Assembly (NCBI GenBank): GCA_022844125.1
Contig: JALHMI010000004.1
Span: 62,001 to 126,000, forward strand
Length of the DNA: 64,000 nucleotides
Source of the DNA: Pirellulales bacterium
GTDB taxonomy: Bacteria; Planctomycetota; Planctomycetia; Pirellulales; PALSA-1355
Direction: 5' to 3'
Of the stretch, positions 8,120 through 17,826 are shown one piece after another (positions within the stretch are counted from its first letter, which is position 1; each line of letters opens with the position of its first letter). A model generated the notes under the pieces. It had not been told where the DNA came from, did not search any database, and worked only from the letters and a program-made list of their open reading frames with translations. Position numbers and translations under genes: made by a program.

Positions 8120-8752
8120 TCACGCGCCGTCTTGAGAAGGAGGCTCCTGCAGAATCGCCCGCAGCCGACGCATCGCCCGCAGGTACCGCATGCCGGCGGC
8201 CGACTCGCTGATTTCCAGGCAACTTGCGACTTCCTTGTTCGATAACTGCTCGAAGTGCCGCATCAAGACGACCTCGCGATCCGCGTCATCGAGGGTTTCG
8301 ATCGCCGCGGCAAAGCGACGTTCCAGCTCGTGATGCGTCGCCGCCGCGGCCGGTGTCATTTCCCGATCGCGTACCAGCGCCGCCAGGTCAAAGGCCGACT
8401 GATCGTTGTTCGCAGCAACTTCCATCGCCTGTTCGCGGGCCACGCTCCGCCGTGCGGCATGATGCCGGCGATGCACGTCGATCATCCGGTCGCGTGCGAG
8501 ATGCCTGAGCCACAATGAGAACGGCATGCCGGACGATGCGAGGTAATCGGTGAGCCGCTGATTGGCTTCGACCAACACGTCCTGCACGATGTCGCTGGCA
8601 TCCACCCGCCGCTGCACGGCCTTGTCGAGCCGCATGCCGACCATCCGCCGCAAAGCTTCCCGGTGTCGCTCAAGCAGCTTGTTACGTGCGTCGGCGTCGC
8701 CGTCACGTGCGGCGGAGAGGAGCTCTTGGGTCTCGGCAGATTCGGGCCACAT
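8120..8752 (-). CDS. ECF-type RNA polymerase sigma factor
   Basis: A 210-residue sigma-70-family protein of the ECF type. Region 2 is seen in 'DASDIVQDVLVEANQRL' and 'FSLWLRHLARDRMIDVHRR'; region 4 in 'LDDADREVVLMRHFEQLSNK' followed by a helix-turn-helix. The ATG at 8752 (MWPESAETQE) is chosen because upstream residues in the frame (Pro/Cys-rich) do not look like sigma sequence. No anti-sigma gene is present; instead the next gene is a membrane Ser/Thr kinase, an arrangement known for planctomycete ECF groups. The gene is preceded by a long hairpin repeat (8801-8856). Confidence 0.92.
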   Translation of the reverse strand: MWPESAETQELLSAARDGDADARNKLLERHREALRRMVGMRLDKAVQRRVDASDIVQDVLVEANQRLTDYLASSGMPFSLWLRHLARDRMIDVHRRHHAARRSVAREQAMEVAANNDQSAFDLAALVRDREMTPAAAATHHELERRFAAAIETLDDADREVVLMRHFEQLSNKEVASCLEISESAAGMRYLRAMRRLRAILQEPPSQDGA

Positions 8753-8800
8753 ATCTGGAGAATTATAGCACGGGGCCGGAGCCAGCGGATGGACCTCCAT

Positions 8801-8856
8801 CATAACCCGAAGCGTGAGCGAAGATTAACAGCGCCTCGCTCACGCTTCGGGTTATG
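8801..8856. repeat. Perfect 21-bp inverted repeat, copy of the dispersed AACCCGAAGCGTGAGCGAGG family
   Basis: Two arms, 8801-8821 and 8836-8856, are exact reverse complements over 21 bp around a 14-nt spacer. The core AACCCGAAGCGTGAGCGA recurs at 31128-31219 and in altered form at 24544, 24575, 33124 and 33719. It sits between the DUF1501 stop (8895) and the sigma factor start (8752). As RNA it would form a very stable hairpin that could end or separate the two transcripts. No T-run follows on either strand, so it is not a classical intrinsic terminator. Confidence 0.85.
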
Positions 8857-8894
8857 AAAGGACTGAGGCCCTGTGCCGATTTGAACACGAACGA

Positions 8895-10340
8895 CTACGC
8901 CAGAATCTGCTGCACCACGTTCCCCGCCACGTCGGTCAGCCGGAAATCGCGTCCCTGGAAGCGATACCTCAGCCGCTTGTGGTCAACACCCAGCAGGTGC
9001 AGCACCGTGGCCTGAAAGTCGTGGGCATGCACGCCATCGCTCACCACGTTGTAGCCGAACTCGTCGGTTTGGCCGAACGTCATGCCCGGCTTGATGCCGC
9101 CGCCGGCCATCCAGATGCTGAAGCACCGCGGATGATGATCGCGGCCGAAGTTGTTGGCCGAGATCGCTCCCTGGCTGTAGCTCGTGCGGCCAAACTCGCC
9201 GCCCCAGATTACCAGAGTTTCATCGAGCAGGCCGCGCTGCTTAAGATCTTTCACCAAAGCCGCCGATGCGCGGTCGCATTGATCGGCCTGCCGCTTCAGC
9301 TCGCTCGGCAAGTTGCCGTGATGATCCCAGTCGCGATGATAGAGCTGCACGAACCGCACGTCGCGTTCGGCCAGTCGCCGCGCGAGCAAGCAGTTGTTGG
9401 CGAATGACGACTTGCCCGGCTCCGCCCCGTACATCTCCAGCACGCCGGCCGATTCCTTCGAAATGTCCATCAGCTCGGGCACGCTCGTCTGCATCCGGTA
9501 AGCCATTTCATAAGCGTCGATCCGCGTGGCAATCTCCGGATCGCCCACCGCTTCCAGCTGCATCCGGTTCAGCTTCTGCACGCCGTCGAGCAGGCTCCGC
9601 CGCGCGGCCGGATCGATCCCCTCGGGATTCGACACATAGAGCACCGCGTCGCCAGTGGAACGGAACTGCACGCCCTGATACTTGCCCGGCAGAAAGCCGT
9701 TGCCCCAATAGCGCGCGAGCAGCGGCTGTCCGCCACCACCGGACAGGAGCACGACGTACTCCGGCAGATTCTTGTTCACGCTTCCCAGGCCATACGCACT
9801 CCAGGCGCCCAGCGTCGGTCGGCCGGGCTGCTGGTTGCCCGTCAGCAAATACGTGACGGCCGGATCGTGATTGATCGGATCGGTGTGCAGCGACCGCACC
9901 AGGCAAATGTCATCGGCTACGCTGCCAATGTGCGGCAGCACTTCGCTCATCTCGGTGCCGCACTGGCCGTACTTCTTGAACGGGTAGGCCGGCCCGACCA
10001 TCAGCAGCTTCGACTGCCCGCTGGTCATGCCCGTGATCCGCTGCCCCATCCGCACCGAGTCGGGCAGCTCCTCGCCGGTCAGCTCCTTGAGCTTCGGCTT
10101 GGCGTCGTACAGGTCGATGTGCGAAGGTCCACCGGACATGAACAGGTAGATCACCCGCTTCGCCTTGGGCGCGAAGTGCAACTGACCCAGTGCCCCGAGT
10201 GCCTCCAGCGGGTTCTCCGGCGCCGCTTGCAATCCATCATTCAGTAGCGATGCGAGCGCCAGCGCACCCAGTCCCTTGGCCGATCGGCCAAGCAGCGTCC
10301 GGCGGGTCATTTCGCGGCGAAGGTGTTCGTTGTCGAGCAT
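8895..10340 (-). CDS. DUF1501 domain-containing protein with Tat signal
   Basis: A 481-residue DUF1501 protein. The Tat-like signal is 'MTRRTLLGRSAKGLGALALA'. Family motifs are 'VIYLFMSGGPSHIDLYDAKP', 'LVIWGGEFGRTSYSQG' and 'FGRDHHPRCFSIWMAGGG'. The C-terminus ('LHLLGVDHKRLRYRFQGRDF') also matches. It is the second gene of a two-gene operon: its start lies 3 nt after the stop of the PSCyt1/DUF1549/DUF1553 gene. This pairing is among the most frequent gene pairs in planctomycetes and suggests that the two exported proteins work together, perhaps on complex sugars. That role is inference, since the family lacks firm biochemistry. Confidence 0.93.
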   Translation of the reverse strand: MLDNEHLRREMTRRTLLGRSAKGLGALALASLLNDGLQAAPENPLEALGALGQLHFAPKAKRVIYLFMSGGPSHIDLYDAKPKLKELTGEELPDSVRMGQRITGMTSGQSKLLMVGPAYPFKKYGQCGTEMSEVLPHIGSVADDICLVRSLHTDPINHDPAVTYLLTGNQQPGRPTLGAWSAYGLGSVNKNLPEYVVLLSGGGGQPLLARYWGNGFLPGKYQGVQFRSTGDAVLYVSNPEGIDPAARRSLLDGVQKLNRMQLEAVGDPEIATRIDAYEMAYRMQTSVPELMDISKESAGVLEMYGAEPGKSSFANNCLLARRLAERDVRFVQLYHRDWDHHGNLPSELKRQADQCDRASAALVKDLKQRGLLDETLVIWGGEFGRTSYSQGAISANNFGRDHHPRCFSIWMAGGGIKPGMTFGQTDEFGYNVVSDGVHAHDFQATVLHLLGVDHKRLRYRFQGRDFRLTDVAGNVVQQILA

Positions 10341-10343
10341 CGC

Positions 10344-13300
10344 TTAACCCTTGGTAATCGTTTCGTCGAGGTTCAGCAGCACGTTCGCCACCGCAGTCCA
10401 GGCCGCCAGCTCGACAGGGCTCATCGCCTGCGGCAGTGGTGACTCACCGACTTCCAATAGCTTCTCGGCCGCCGCCGGATCCTTCTCGAACCGCGCCCGC
10501 TGTTCTTCATAGATCGCCAACAGCACCTGCGCTTCTTCTGGCCGTGGCGCTCGCGACGTGCAGAGCTTGAACGCCAGCGCCACGCGCTCCGGCGGCGAGC
10601 TGAATTCCGAACCAACCACGCGCTGAGCCAGCCCCCGCGCGGCTTCGACGAAGCCCGGATCGTTCAGCAGCACGAGCGCCTGCAGCGGCGTGTTGGTCCG
10701 TTCGCGGCGATCGGTGCAGACTTCGCGGTTCGGCGCGTCGAACGTCGCCAGGGGCGGATACGGCATCGCCCGCTTGATGTACACGTACATTCCGCGGCGA
10801 TACAGATCGCGGCCATGGCTTTGCGTATAGCTTTGCGAGCTGAACTCGCCGCCGAAGCCAACCTGCTCCCACAAGCCTGGCGGTTGATACGGCGCAACGC
10901 TCGGTCCGCCGATCCGATCATCGAGCAAGCCGCCGATTGCCAGCGAAGCGTCGCGAATCATTTCCCCATCCAGCCGGAACCGCGGCCCGCGCGCGAGCAG
11001 CCGGTTCTCCGGATCGCGCGTGTGCTTGGCCGGATCGACCCGCGAGCTCTGCCGATACACGGCCGACATCACGATCTGCTTCTGCAGCGCCTTGATGTTC
11101 CAGCCACTCTCGATGAACTCGGCCGCCAGCCAATCGAGCAATTCCGGATGGCTGGGTTGGTCCCCTTGCGAACCGAAGTCTTCGCTCGTCTTGACGATGC
11201 CCACGCCGAAGTACTGCTGCCAGTAGCGATTCACCGTCACCCGCGCCACCAGTGGATGCCGCGGATCGACGAGCCACTGGGCGAGACCGAGCCGGTTGGC
11301 CGGCGCGCCCTCGGGCAGTGGCGAGAGCGAGGCCGGCACGCTGGGAGTCACTTTTTCTCCAAGCGTGCGGAAGTCGCCGCGCACCAGAATGAACGTGTCG
11401 CGCGGCTTGGCCATCTCCTCCATCACCATCACTTCGGGAAACGCCTTGCGCACGTCGTCTCGCTGCTTGTCGAGCGCAGACACTTCCTGCTCCAGCGGAG
11501 CAAACGCCGCCCGGGCCTGCGAGTAATGATGCCTGATAAAGTGGTGGCGGAGCGCGCGGCGCTGCTCGTCCGTTCGTTCGGCCGCGGCCGTCTTGATCGC
11601 TTTTTGCACATCCTCCGGCAAGGTCGACTTCGCCTTGCCTCGCTCGGCCAGTTCCCAAGTCGCCTGGTTGTCGTTGATCGACGACCCCTGCGGCATCCGG
11701 GTCACAATGCCCAGCTTGTCCCAATACACGTGCCCGCCGAACTGCGCGCAGGCCCAACCGTCGATCGTGCTTCCGGCCGGCAAGCCGACTGCAGCGGCGT
11801 CAACTTCCAGTCGCACCCAGCGCCCGACCGGCGGCAGCCCGCCCATCGCGTGTCGGCTGGGCGAGTCGGCTTTGCCCCAGTCGATCTTGTTCTCGCCCCA
11901 CACGGCCCGGTGTTCCCAGCCGCTGCCGTCGTTGAACTGCAGCATGATTTCCGCAGGCGGACTGGCCGGATCGAGCCACACGTGCGCGATGAACTTATCC
12001 CCTTCGCCAATCAGCAGCGGCTGCGGGGCCTGCTCAAAGTAGTGCTGCGAAAGTCCATCCGCGCGGCGCTGACTCGCGAGGTTACCGCTCAGCACCGGCT
12101 GCGGCGAACCGGCGAACTGCCAGCCGGCGTCTCCTTCGCCCGAGCCTTTGCTTCCCGGCGGAATCGCATCGTCCACCCACACATAATCGCGCGGCGTGGG
12201 CGAAAGTGCCGCCGGCGTGTTCGGCACGTCAATCTTCTCAAACTCGGCCAGCTTCGCCTGCACCTGTTTTTCGATGTCCGCTTTTTGCGCATCAAGTTGT
12301 GCGAGCTGCGCTTCCTGCTCCGGCTGCGGCACTCGCATGCTCGGCACGGGGTTCGTCTTCCGCCCGTCGAGCCCCTGTTCCGGCACGTTGTGGAAGTACG
12401 CATACAGCGAATAGAACTCGCGCTGCGTGAACGGGTCGTACTTATGGTCGTGGCATTCGGTGCAGGCCAGCGTCGAGCCGAGAAACACCGTGGCCGTCGT
12501 GTTCACGCGATCGACGATGTACTTCGAAAGGTACTCGGCCGGATCGGCGCCCCCTTCGAAGTTCACCATTCCGTTGCGATGAAAGCCCGAGGCGATCTTC
12601 TGCTCCACGGTCGGATTGGGCAGCAGGTCGCCGGCAAGCTGCTCAGTCACGAACTGATCGAACGGCAGGTTGCGATTGAACGCGTCGATCACCCACTCGC
12701 GATACAGCCACATGTCGCGGTGGTTGTCGATGTGATAGCCGTTCGTGTCGGCATAGCGGGCCAGGTCGAGCCACTTCTGCGCCATCCGCTCGCCGTAGCG
12801 CGGCGAAGCGAGCAGCCGATCGACGAGATGCTCGTAAGCATCGGGATCGGTGTCCGCGACGAACGCATCGACTTCCACAGCGCTCGGCGGAAGGCCGGTC
12901 AGGTCGAAGCTCAGCCGGCGAATGAGGGCGGCGCGGTCGGCTTCGGCTTCCGGCTGGAGCTTCTCTTGCTCGAGTCGCTGGAGCACGAAATTGTCGATCG
13001 GCGTCCGCGGCCAGCTCGTGTTACTGACCACCGGCGCGGCCGGTCGCACGATCGGCTGATACGACCACTGGTCCTGCCACTTGCCCCCTTCATCGATCCA
13101 CCGCCGTAGCGTGGCGATTTGCTCTGCCGAGAGCGGCTTCCCCGCATCCTCCGGCGGCATCACCGTGTCCGGATCGCTGCTCGTGATCCGCTGGACGAGT
13201 GCACTCGCCTTGCTGTCGCCCGGCACGATCGCATGGCCGCCCGACTCGAGTGCGGCCAGCGCCCGCTCGCGCTGATCCAGCCGCAGCCCGGCCTGAAGCT

Positions 13301-13460
13301 GGGCTTCATCTGGCCCGTGACAGGCGTAGCAGTGGTTCGACAGGATCTGCCGCACTTCGCGCTGGTAATCGACCGGCGCGGTGGCAGGTTCAGCTCCCAG
13401 AACAAAACGCGGCAGCGCGAGCGCAGCAACAGCCGTGGCGAGTAGCAGGAGGCGGGGCAT
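10344..13460 (-). CDS. PSCyt1/DUF1549/DUF1553 domain secreted protein
   Basis: A 1038-residue exported protein, complete. Signal peptide [17 protein letters not shown]; PSCyt1 with '[13 protein letters not shown]' (CxxCH, residues about 42-48) and '[11 protein letters not shown]'; DUF1549 from about 140 to 350 with '[12 protein letters not shown]' and a second CxxCH '[11 protein letters not shown]'. A middle insert of about 180 residues (roughly 440-620) has a Trp/Gly-rich beta pattern ('[18 protein letters not shown]') like a carbohydrate-binding sandwich. DUF1553 occupies the C-terminal 350 residues ('[20 protein letters not shown]', '[13 protein letters not shown]'). It is first in the operon with the DUF1501 gene. 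It is likely periplasmic; haem attachment is expected from motifs but unproven. Confidence 0.94.
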   Translation of the reverse strand: MPRLLLLATAVAALALPRFVLGAEPATAPVDYQREVRQILSNHCYACHGPDEAQLQAGLRLDQRERALAALESGGHAIVPGDSKASALVQRITSSDPDTVMPPEDAGKPLSAEQIATLRRWIDEGGKWQDQWSYQPIVRPAAPVVSNTSWPRTPIDNFVLQRLEQEKLQPEAEADRAALIRRLSFDLTGLPPSAVEVDAFVADTDPDAYEHLVDRLLASPRYGERMAQKWLDLARYADTNGYHIDNHRDMWLYREWVIDAFNRNLPFDQFVTEQLAGDLLPNPTVEQKIASGFHRNGMVNFEGGADPAEYLSKYIVDRVNTTATVFLGSTLACTECHDHKYDPFTQREFYSLYAYFHNVPEQGLDGRKTNPVPSMRVPQPEQEAQLAQLDAQKADIEKQVQAKLAEFEKIDVPNTPAALSPTPRDYVWVDDAIPPGSKGSGEGDAGWQFAGSPQPVLSGNLASQRRADGLSQHYFEQAPQPLLIGEGDKFIAHVWLDPASPPAEIMLQFNDGSGWEHRAVWGENKIDWGKADSPSRHAMGGLPPVGRWVRLEVDAAAVGLPAGSTIDGWACAQFGGHVYWDKLGIVTRMPQGSSINDNQATWELAERGKAKSTLPEDVQKAIKTAAAERTDEQRRALRHHFIRHHYSQARAAFAPLEQEVSALDKQRDDVRKAFPEVMVMEEMAKPRDTFILVRGDFRTLGEKVTPSVPASLSPLPEGAPANRLGLAQWLVDPRHPLVARVTVNRYWQQYFGVGIVKTSEDFGSQGDQPSHPELLDWLAAEFIESGWNIKALQKQIVMSAVYRQSSRVDPAKHTRDPENRLLARGPRFRLDGEMIRDASLAIGGLLDDRIGGPSVAPYQPPGLWEQVGFGGEFSSQSYTQSHGRDLYRRGMYVYIKRAMPYPPLATFDAPNREVCTDRRERTNTPLQALVLLNDPGFVEAARGLAQRVVGSEFSSPPERVALAFKLCTSRAPRPEEAQVLLAIYEEQRARFEKDPAAAEKLLEVGESPLPQAMSPVELAAWTAVANVLLNLDETITKG

Positions 13461-13628
13461 GGCTTGGTGGGGGAACCGGGTCGGCAGGAGATCAGAAGCG
13501 TCCGCAGGCGGCCGACCTCCATTAAACCATTAGCCGTGCCAAGTTTGCAACTAAGCGTTCTGAGAGTAACGCGTGATTAGCGTGTGCAGCCAGAAAACTT
13601 GGCTAGCGAGCATCTTTGCGTTGCTGGC

Positions 13629-14033
13629 CTATTCGTCCCCGGAATGTGGTTGACGAATGGTCAAATCCTTGACGATGGCCTCTGGAAACAATGACTCCAC
13701 TCGACGAACTAACGCTAGATACTCATCCGGAACTGGATAGTGGCCGTGATAGTGGTCCGACCCCGCGTGCCGCATCAAGATCAGCGACTCGGGCTTCTCA
13801 CCCAGCAGCCTGAGCGTCCAAGGAAATGCGGACGGCGGTTTTGGCGTAAAGCCAATTGACCCGCCAATATCCAAATTCATGTCCAGCCACGCACGAGCCT
13901 CTCGGCGTTCGCTGATCCAGTGGAGGTGGTAGCCCAACCACACCCCCAAAATCGCCACCGCGACCATGAACGTCCGCAGTGAGAACCGGAACCAGCGTCG
14001 TTTTTGGGAGGGAGTTGGGCTGTCATCGCTCAT
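13629..14033 (-). CDS. Hypothetical protein with planctomycete 'RFSLRTFM' membrane motif
   Basis: A 134-residue protein beginning with a polar stretch, then 'RRWFRFSLRTFMVAVAILGV' leading into one transmembrane helix and 'WLGYHLHWISERREA'. This N-terminal pattern occurs in many small planctomycete proteins of unknown role; the Arg-rich stretch before the helix suggests the N-terminus stays in the cytoplasm. The remaining 90 residues form a soluble domain without a recognised family. The gene begins 31 nt after the stop of the GT39-like gene and may be cotranscribed with it. Existence is likely; function unknown. Confidence 0.7.
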   Translation of the reverse strand: MSDDSPTPSQKRRWFRFSLRTFMVAVAILGVWLGYHLHWISERREARAWLDMNLDIGGSIGFTPKPPSAFPWTLRLLGEKPESLILMRHAGSDHYHGHYPVPDEYLALVRRVESLFPEAIVKDLTIRQPHSGDE

Positions 14034-14064
14034 AGGGGCATTCTAGTTGATGGCAGACCATTGC

Positions 14065-15807
14065 CTACCCTCGCCCCGGCAGCGCTGCATTCCGAACCGG
14101 CTGATCGCGCACCTGGAAGACGAGCACCTTGCGCGGCTTGCGGAACGGCAGCGGATCGTTGATCTCCAGCACCTGCTGGTAGTAAGGCGCAAGCTGCTCC
14201 AGCCATTCCGGCCGATAGTCGTGCGCGTTCACATGCATCACGGCATAGTCGTACCGCGCGTCCGGCGCCTTGAGCAGCGCTTCGCCCAGCGAGGGCGACA
14301 GCGGCACCAGTTCCGCCACCGGCTTGCCGCTGTAATAGGGCACGTACGGCGAATTGCACACGATGCCCGCCCCTGGCGCGATGCGCTGCTGGACCCACTC
14401 GGTCGCTTCGATCACCGGAATGAATTCCGCATTCAGCCGCCGCAGCGTATACGGCAGCACCAGCAGGCAGCAGGTCACGAGCGTTCCCGCGGCCAGCCAC
14501 CTCGGCCGCAGTCGGATCCAGCGCCCGACCTCGACGCTCGACTGCCAGATGCCTAGCGCCGCGAACGGCATCGCCAGCCCCACCAGCGGAATCGTATGGC
14601 GGTGGGCCACGTAGCCCGAGAACACAAACACCGAAACCAGGACCACGATGTGCGTCGCGCCCAGCGTGGCCAGAAACGCAATCTGAATGCCCGCTGGCCG
14701 ACGCCAAGCCAGCGCGAGGTTGCCTAATAAATAATACGGAATGAAGACGAACTTGAGTCCCTGGCAGATGCTGTTGATAAACGCCGCGAAGCCCAGCCCG
14801 ATGAGCGAACAGACCAACTCCGGTGAATAGTCGGGATCGCCGTTCGGATCACTAGGATCCACGATGGCAGGCGCAACCGGCGCAGGCGATTGAGCAACGG
14901 CCAGTGGCGGTGTTTGGACGGGCATCGGCGCCGGCGCTTGCACGACAGCAGGCGCAGCCACAGGCGGCGCAGGTTGAATTGGTGCTTGCGGCTCAGGCAC
15001 ATTCGCCGCCGCGACCCGAGCCTTAGCCGCTTCCTCCGCTTCCGCCAATCGCTCGATGTAACTCGGCGCCGGCTTCGCTTTAAAAATCAGTAGCTGCTTG
15101 CTCGTAATCTTGCCGGCCAGCAGCATGTACGGCGAAGACACGACGAGCGCGATTCCCGCCACCGCCGCCAGCGCCACGGCCGACTTTCGCCACGGCCACG
15201 AAGAAACCGCCAGTAGCAGCACGAACGCCGAAGCGATCATCGCCACTTCCAAACCCTCGGGCCGCACCCAGAACGCCAGCCCGCTGGAAAGCCCTGCCAG
15301 CGCCAGCCTGCGCAGGCTTCCGCTCGTCAGCCCTGTCGAGGCCATCCAGGCCGCGAACAGATAGAACAGCCCGTGCAGCGTGTCGCTTTGGGCGTCGACG
15401 GCAATTGCCCGCGGCACTGGCAGCACCGCAAAGCCGATCGCCGCGATACTGGCAATCGTCGTACCGAACATCTCGCGCGCAAACAGCCAGATGACGACCA
15501 CCGTCAGCAACCCCGCGATGAACGACACGGCAATGCCGCCGGCCATCCACGCTTCGGGCTCGTGGCCGTAACCAACCGCTTGCAGCGCGCGTGTGGCGCC
15601 AAGCATCATGGCCGGATAGCCGGGATGCTGATCCTCATGTTGCATCGTGGCCAGCGGATCGGCCGCCAGTCCGCGCGCGACGCGCGTGAAGATGATCCCG
15701 TCGGCGCTGATCGTGGGCAGCCGAAAGAACAGCACCGACTGCAGAATCGCCGTGCCGAGCAGAATGAGCGCCAGGGGCCAGTAGGGGCGAAGCCGAGCCG
15801 CGACCAT
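14065..15807 (-). CDS. GT39/ArnT-like integral membrane glycosyltransferase with Pro/Ala-rich insert
   Basis: A 580-residue polytopic membrane protein. The first loop holds 'ISADGIIFTRVARGL' and 'HEDQHPGYPAMM', like the catalytic acidic loop of lipid-linked-sugar transferases of the GT39/PMT/ArnT group. About ten hydrophobic helices follow. Between helices, roughly residues 270-330, there is an extended Pro/Ala/Gln insert ('APPVAAPAVVQAPAPMPVQT') that the family normally lacks. The soluble C-terminal part ('CNSPYVPYYSGKPVAELVPL') would lie outside the cytoplasm. It probably moves a sugar from a polyprenyl carrier to a lipid, glycan or protein at the outer face of the membrane. It is next to the priming transferase gene and belongs to the polysaccharide region. 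Confidence 0.8.
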   Translation of the reverse strand: MVAARLRPYWPLALILLGTAILQSVLFFRLPTISADGIIFTRVARGLAADPLATMQHEDQHPGYPAMMLGATRALQAVGYGHEPEAWMAGGIAVSFIAGLLTVVVIWLFAREMFGTTIASIAAIGFAVLPVPRAIAVDAQSDTLHGLFYLFAAWMASTGLTSGSLRRLALAGLSSGLAFWVRPEGLEVAMIASAFVLLLAVSSWPWRKSAVALAAVAGIALVVSSPYMLLAGKITSKQLLIFKAKPAPSYIERLAEAEEAAKARVAAANVPEPQAPIQPAPPVAAPAVVQAPAPMPVQTPPLAVAQSPAPVAPAIVDPSDPNGDPDYSPELVCSLIGLGFAAFINSICQGLKFVFIPYYLLGNLALAWRRPAGIQIAFLATLGATHIVVLVSVFVFSGYVAHRHTIPLVGLAMPFAALGIWQSSVEVGRWIRLRPRWLAAGTLVTCCLLVLPYTLRRLNAEFIPVIEATEWVQQRIAPGAGIVCNSPYVPYYSGKPVAELVPLSPSLGEALLKAPDARYDYAVMHVNAHDYRPEWLEQLAPYYQQVLEINDPLPFRKPRKVLVFQVRDQPVRNAALPGRG

Positions 15808-15907
15808 ACGAACCTTTCAGCCTTTTGCGTTCCAGCAAGCCGCCGACTTTCCGTGGCCGCTGGGCTGGACACGCACAGGCGTCGGCCCCGTGGCCACACC
15901 GGCACGT

Positions 15908-16588
15908 CTAGCCGCGGTCGATCAGCAAGCGCCAGGGAGTCAGCAGCAGAATCTTGAGGTTGAACCCGACGGACCAGTGGCGAACGTAATACAGATCGAA
16001 CTCGAGCCGCTTTTCCAGCGAGGTATCGCCGCGCCAGCCGTTCACCTGCGCCCAACCGGTCATACCGGGCAGGACCTGGTGCCGCTGAGCGTACACGGGA
16101 TACTCTTCCGAAAACTCCTTCACGAAGTACGGTCGCTCGGGGCGCGGCCCGACCAGGCTCATGTCCCCTTTGAGCACGTTGAATAGCTGCGGCAGCTCGT
16201 CGATGCACCAGCGGCGGAGCAGGTGCCCCAGCAGCGTGCAGCGCGGATCGCCCCGCTTGGCCCACACCGGACCAGTCGCCAACTCGGCGTCGAGGCCCAT
16301 CGTGCGAAACTTATAGATGACAAAGGGCCGCCCGCCCAAGCCAATGCGCTGTTGCCGATAGATCGCCGGTCCGCGGCTCGTCAGTTTCACGAGCATGGAC
16401 ACGACCAGCATCGGCAGACCAAGCACCAGCAGCATTGCCGAGGCACCCGCAATGTCGACCAGTCGCGCGGCACGGTTGCCACGCTTGGTTTCGACGCGCG
16501 GATGCGGCGGCGCAAGCGGTTGCGGCGCAAGCGCAGCCGTACGGTTTAAAGTCAGACTGCGCATTGATTTGAGGGGCTGAGTTTTCAT
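15908..16588 (-). CDS. Polyprenyl-phosphate sugar-phosphate transferase (bacterial sugar transferase domain)
   Basis: A 226-residue enzyme of the WcaJ/PglC-type 'bacterial sugar transferase' family. After a variable 40-residue start comes one hydrophobic membrane hairpin ('LVDIAGASAMLLVLGLPMLV'), then the catalytic core: 'SRGPAIYRQQRIGLGGRPF', 'YKFRTM', 'IDELPQLFNVLKGDMSLVGP' and 'RPE'. These enzymes put the first sugar-1-phosphate on undecaprenyl phosphate and so start a repeat unit of surface polysaccharide. The short length means it is the core-only form without the multi-pass N-terminal part. Its position 435 nt from the divergent ABC exporter genes supports a role in the same pathway. 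An alternative ATG eight codons downstream is possible. Confidence 0.92.
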   Translation of the reverse strand: MKTQPLKSMRSLTLNRTAALAPQPLAPPHPRVETKRGNRAARLVDIAGASAMLLVLGLPMLVVSMLVKLTSRGPAIYRQQRIGLGGRPFVIYKFRTMGLDAELATGPVWAKRGDPRCTLLGHLLRRWCIDELPQLFNVLKGDMSLVGPRPERPYFVKEFSEEYPVYAQRHQVLPGMTGWAQVNGWRGDTSLEKRLEFDLYYVRHWSVGFNLKILLLTPWRLLIDRG

Positions 16589-17022
16589 GCAAATTGACCG
16601 CTTTCGGCCCGGTTCCGGTCATGGAAGGGGGGGACTTATAGCAAACGTCGCTTGGCGTGAGCTAGATCATTTTGCGCGGCAGCATGATCGGGCCCGGTCC
16701 GCGAGTCGTGTTTACCTGCGGACAAACCAAAAAGCTGTTGACCTGACTGGCCGTTTCCAGGTATAGCCCTGCTCATGCAACAGCGGCAGAACAGCCGCTG
16801 GCAGGCGCGAGGCATCAACTAATTGGCTGCGCACCAGGGGCAGAAGGGCGCACAGAGACAGGTTCGCAACACCTTCTCCTTGGAGGAAAAGGCGCACGTC
16901 CCGCGATGCTTCGGATGGGACACCGCGGGCGGGTTGTGGGTCATGGCGGAGCTATGGTCCAGACGACCTTTGGCTCCTGAACCAAGTATCGGCCAGCAAG
17001 AGCTGAAAATATCTGCTAAGGA
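16589..17022. other. 434-nt divergent intergenic region between priming transferase and ABC exporter
   Basis: No convincing coding frame is present on either strand; two short frames in it lack a binding site and family resemblance. It separates the minus-strand sugar transferase from the plus-strand exporter operon, so promoters for both directions must lie here. One candidate plus-strand promoter is listed separately. No strong hairpin was noticed. Confidence 0.6.
16738..16767 (+). promoter_or_regulatory. Candidate sigma-70-like promoter for the exporter/glycosyltransferase genes
   Basis: TTGACC at 16738-16743 and TATAGC at 16762-16767 are separated by 18 nt, close to the vegetative consensus. 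Transcription would start about 250 nt before the ABC permease. This is pattern matching only. Confidence 0.3.
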
Positions 17023-17826
17023 ATGGCAATTTTGAGTACATTTGCCGCGACCCAGACCCGCAGCCGTGCCCTCGTCTACTATCGCGACCTCGTCCTGGTC
17101 CTGTTGGCCAAGGAATTCAAGGTCCGCTACAAGAACACGTTCATGGGCTATGCCTGGAGCGTGCTTCACCCGCTCGTGCTGGCACTCATCTTCTCGCTGT
17201 TCTTCAGCGTGTTTGTCCGCTTGCAGGTACCTGACTACACGCTCTACCTGATGGCCGGCCTGTTCCCCTGGCAGTGGGTCTCCAACACCTGCTTCGGCGC
17301 GAACGGCTACTTTCTGTCCAATGCTTCGCTGATCAAGAAGGTTCGCTTTCAGCGCTGGATGCTGGTCCTCTCCGGCGTGCTGAACGAGGCGATCCACTTT
17401 GTCTGCTCGCTGCCGGTCGTCATTGGTTTCATGCTCTACTACAGCAAATCTCCCGAATGGAACTGGCTGTGGGCCGTGCCCCTGCTGCTCGGCATCCAGA
17501 TCGTGATGATGACCGGCGTGGGCCTGTTCATCGGCACCTGCAATTTATTTTTTCGCGATCTCGAGCGGCTGGTTTCGCTGCTGGTGCAACTGCTCTTCTA
17601 TCTGACACCAATCGTCTACACGGCCGACATGATCCCGCCGGGGTACACCTGGCTGCTCTATGCCAACCCCTTTGCCGCACTGATCGTCTGCTGGCAGGAC
17701 CTGTTCTACGCCGGAGCGCTTACGCCCGCGTTCCTCGCCACGGCGGCCGCCTGGAGCGCCGCCTGGGCGCTGATGGGCGGCTGCGTCTATGCCTGCAAAG
17801 TCTGGAGGTTTGCCGAGATTGTTTAA
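17023..17826 (+). CDS. ABC transporter permease for polysaccharide export (Wzm-type)
   Basis: A 267-residue ABC-2 permease. Family features are the amphipathic entry 'YRDLVLVLLAKEFKVRYKNT', 'LGYAW-like' segment FMGYAWSVLHPLVLALIFSL, about six membrane helices, and the late 'LLFYLTPIVYTADMIPPGY' plus 'NPFAALI'. It forms the membrane channel that pushes a finished lipid-linked glycan across the inner membrane, using the ATPase encoded next. AAGGA directly abuts the ATG, which is too close. A TTG three codons on (17032) would have better spacing, so the true start may be there. It overlaps the ATPase gene by 8 nt or more. Confidence 0.92.
   Translation: MAILSTFAATQTRSRALVYYRDLVLVLLAKEFKVRYKNTFMGYAWSVLHPLVLALIFSLFFSVFVRLQVPDYTLYLMAGLFPWQWVSNTCFGANGYFLSNASLIKKVRFQRWMLVLSGVLNEAIHFVCSLPVVIGFMLYYSKSPEWNWLWAVPLLLGIQIVMMTGVGLFIGTCNLFFRDLERLVSLLVQLLFYLTPIVYTADMIPPGYTWLLYANPFAALIVCWQDLFYAGALTPAFLATAAAWSAAWALMGGCVYACKVWRFAEIV

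Noticed and set aside
10815-13109. A 764-codon open frame on the plus strand opposite the PSCyt1/DUF1553 gene
   Set aside because: It is antisense to a gene with clear family motifs; the Arg/His/Val-rich translation is the usual shadow in GC-rich DNA.
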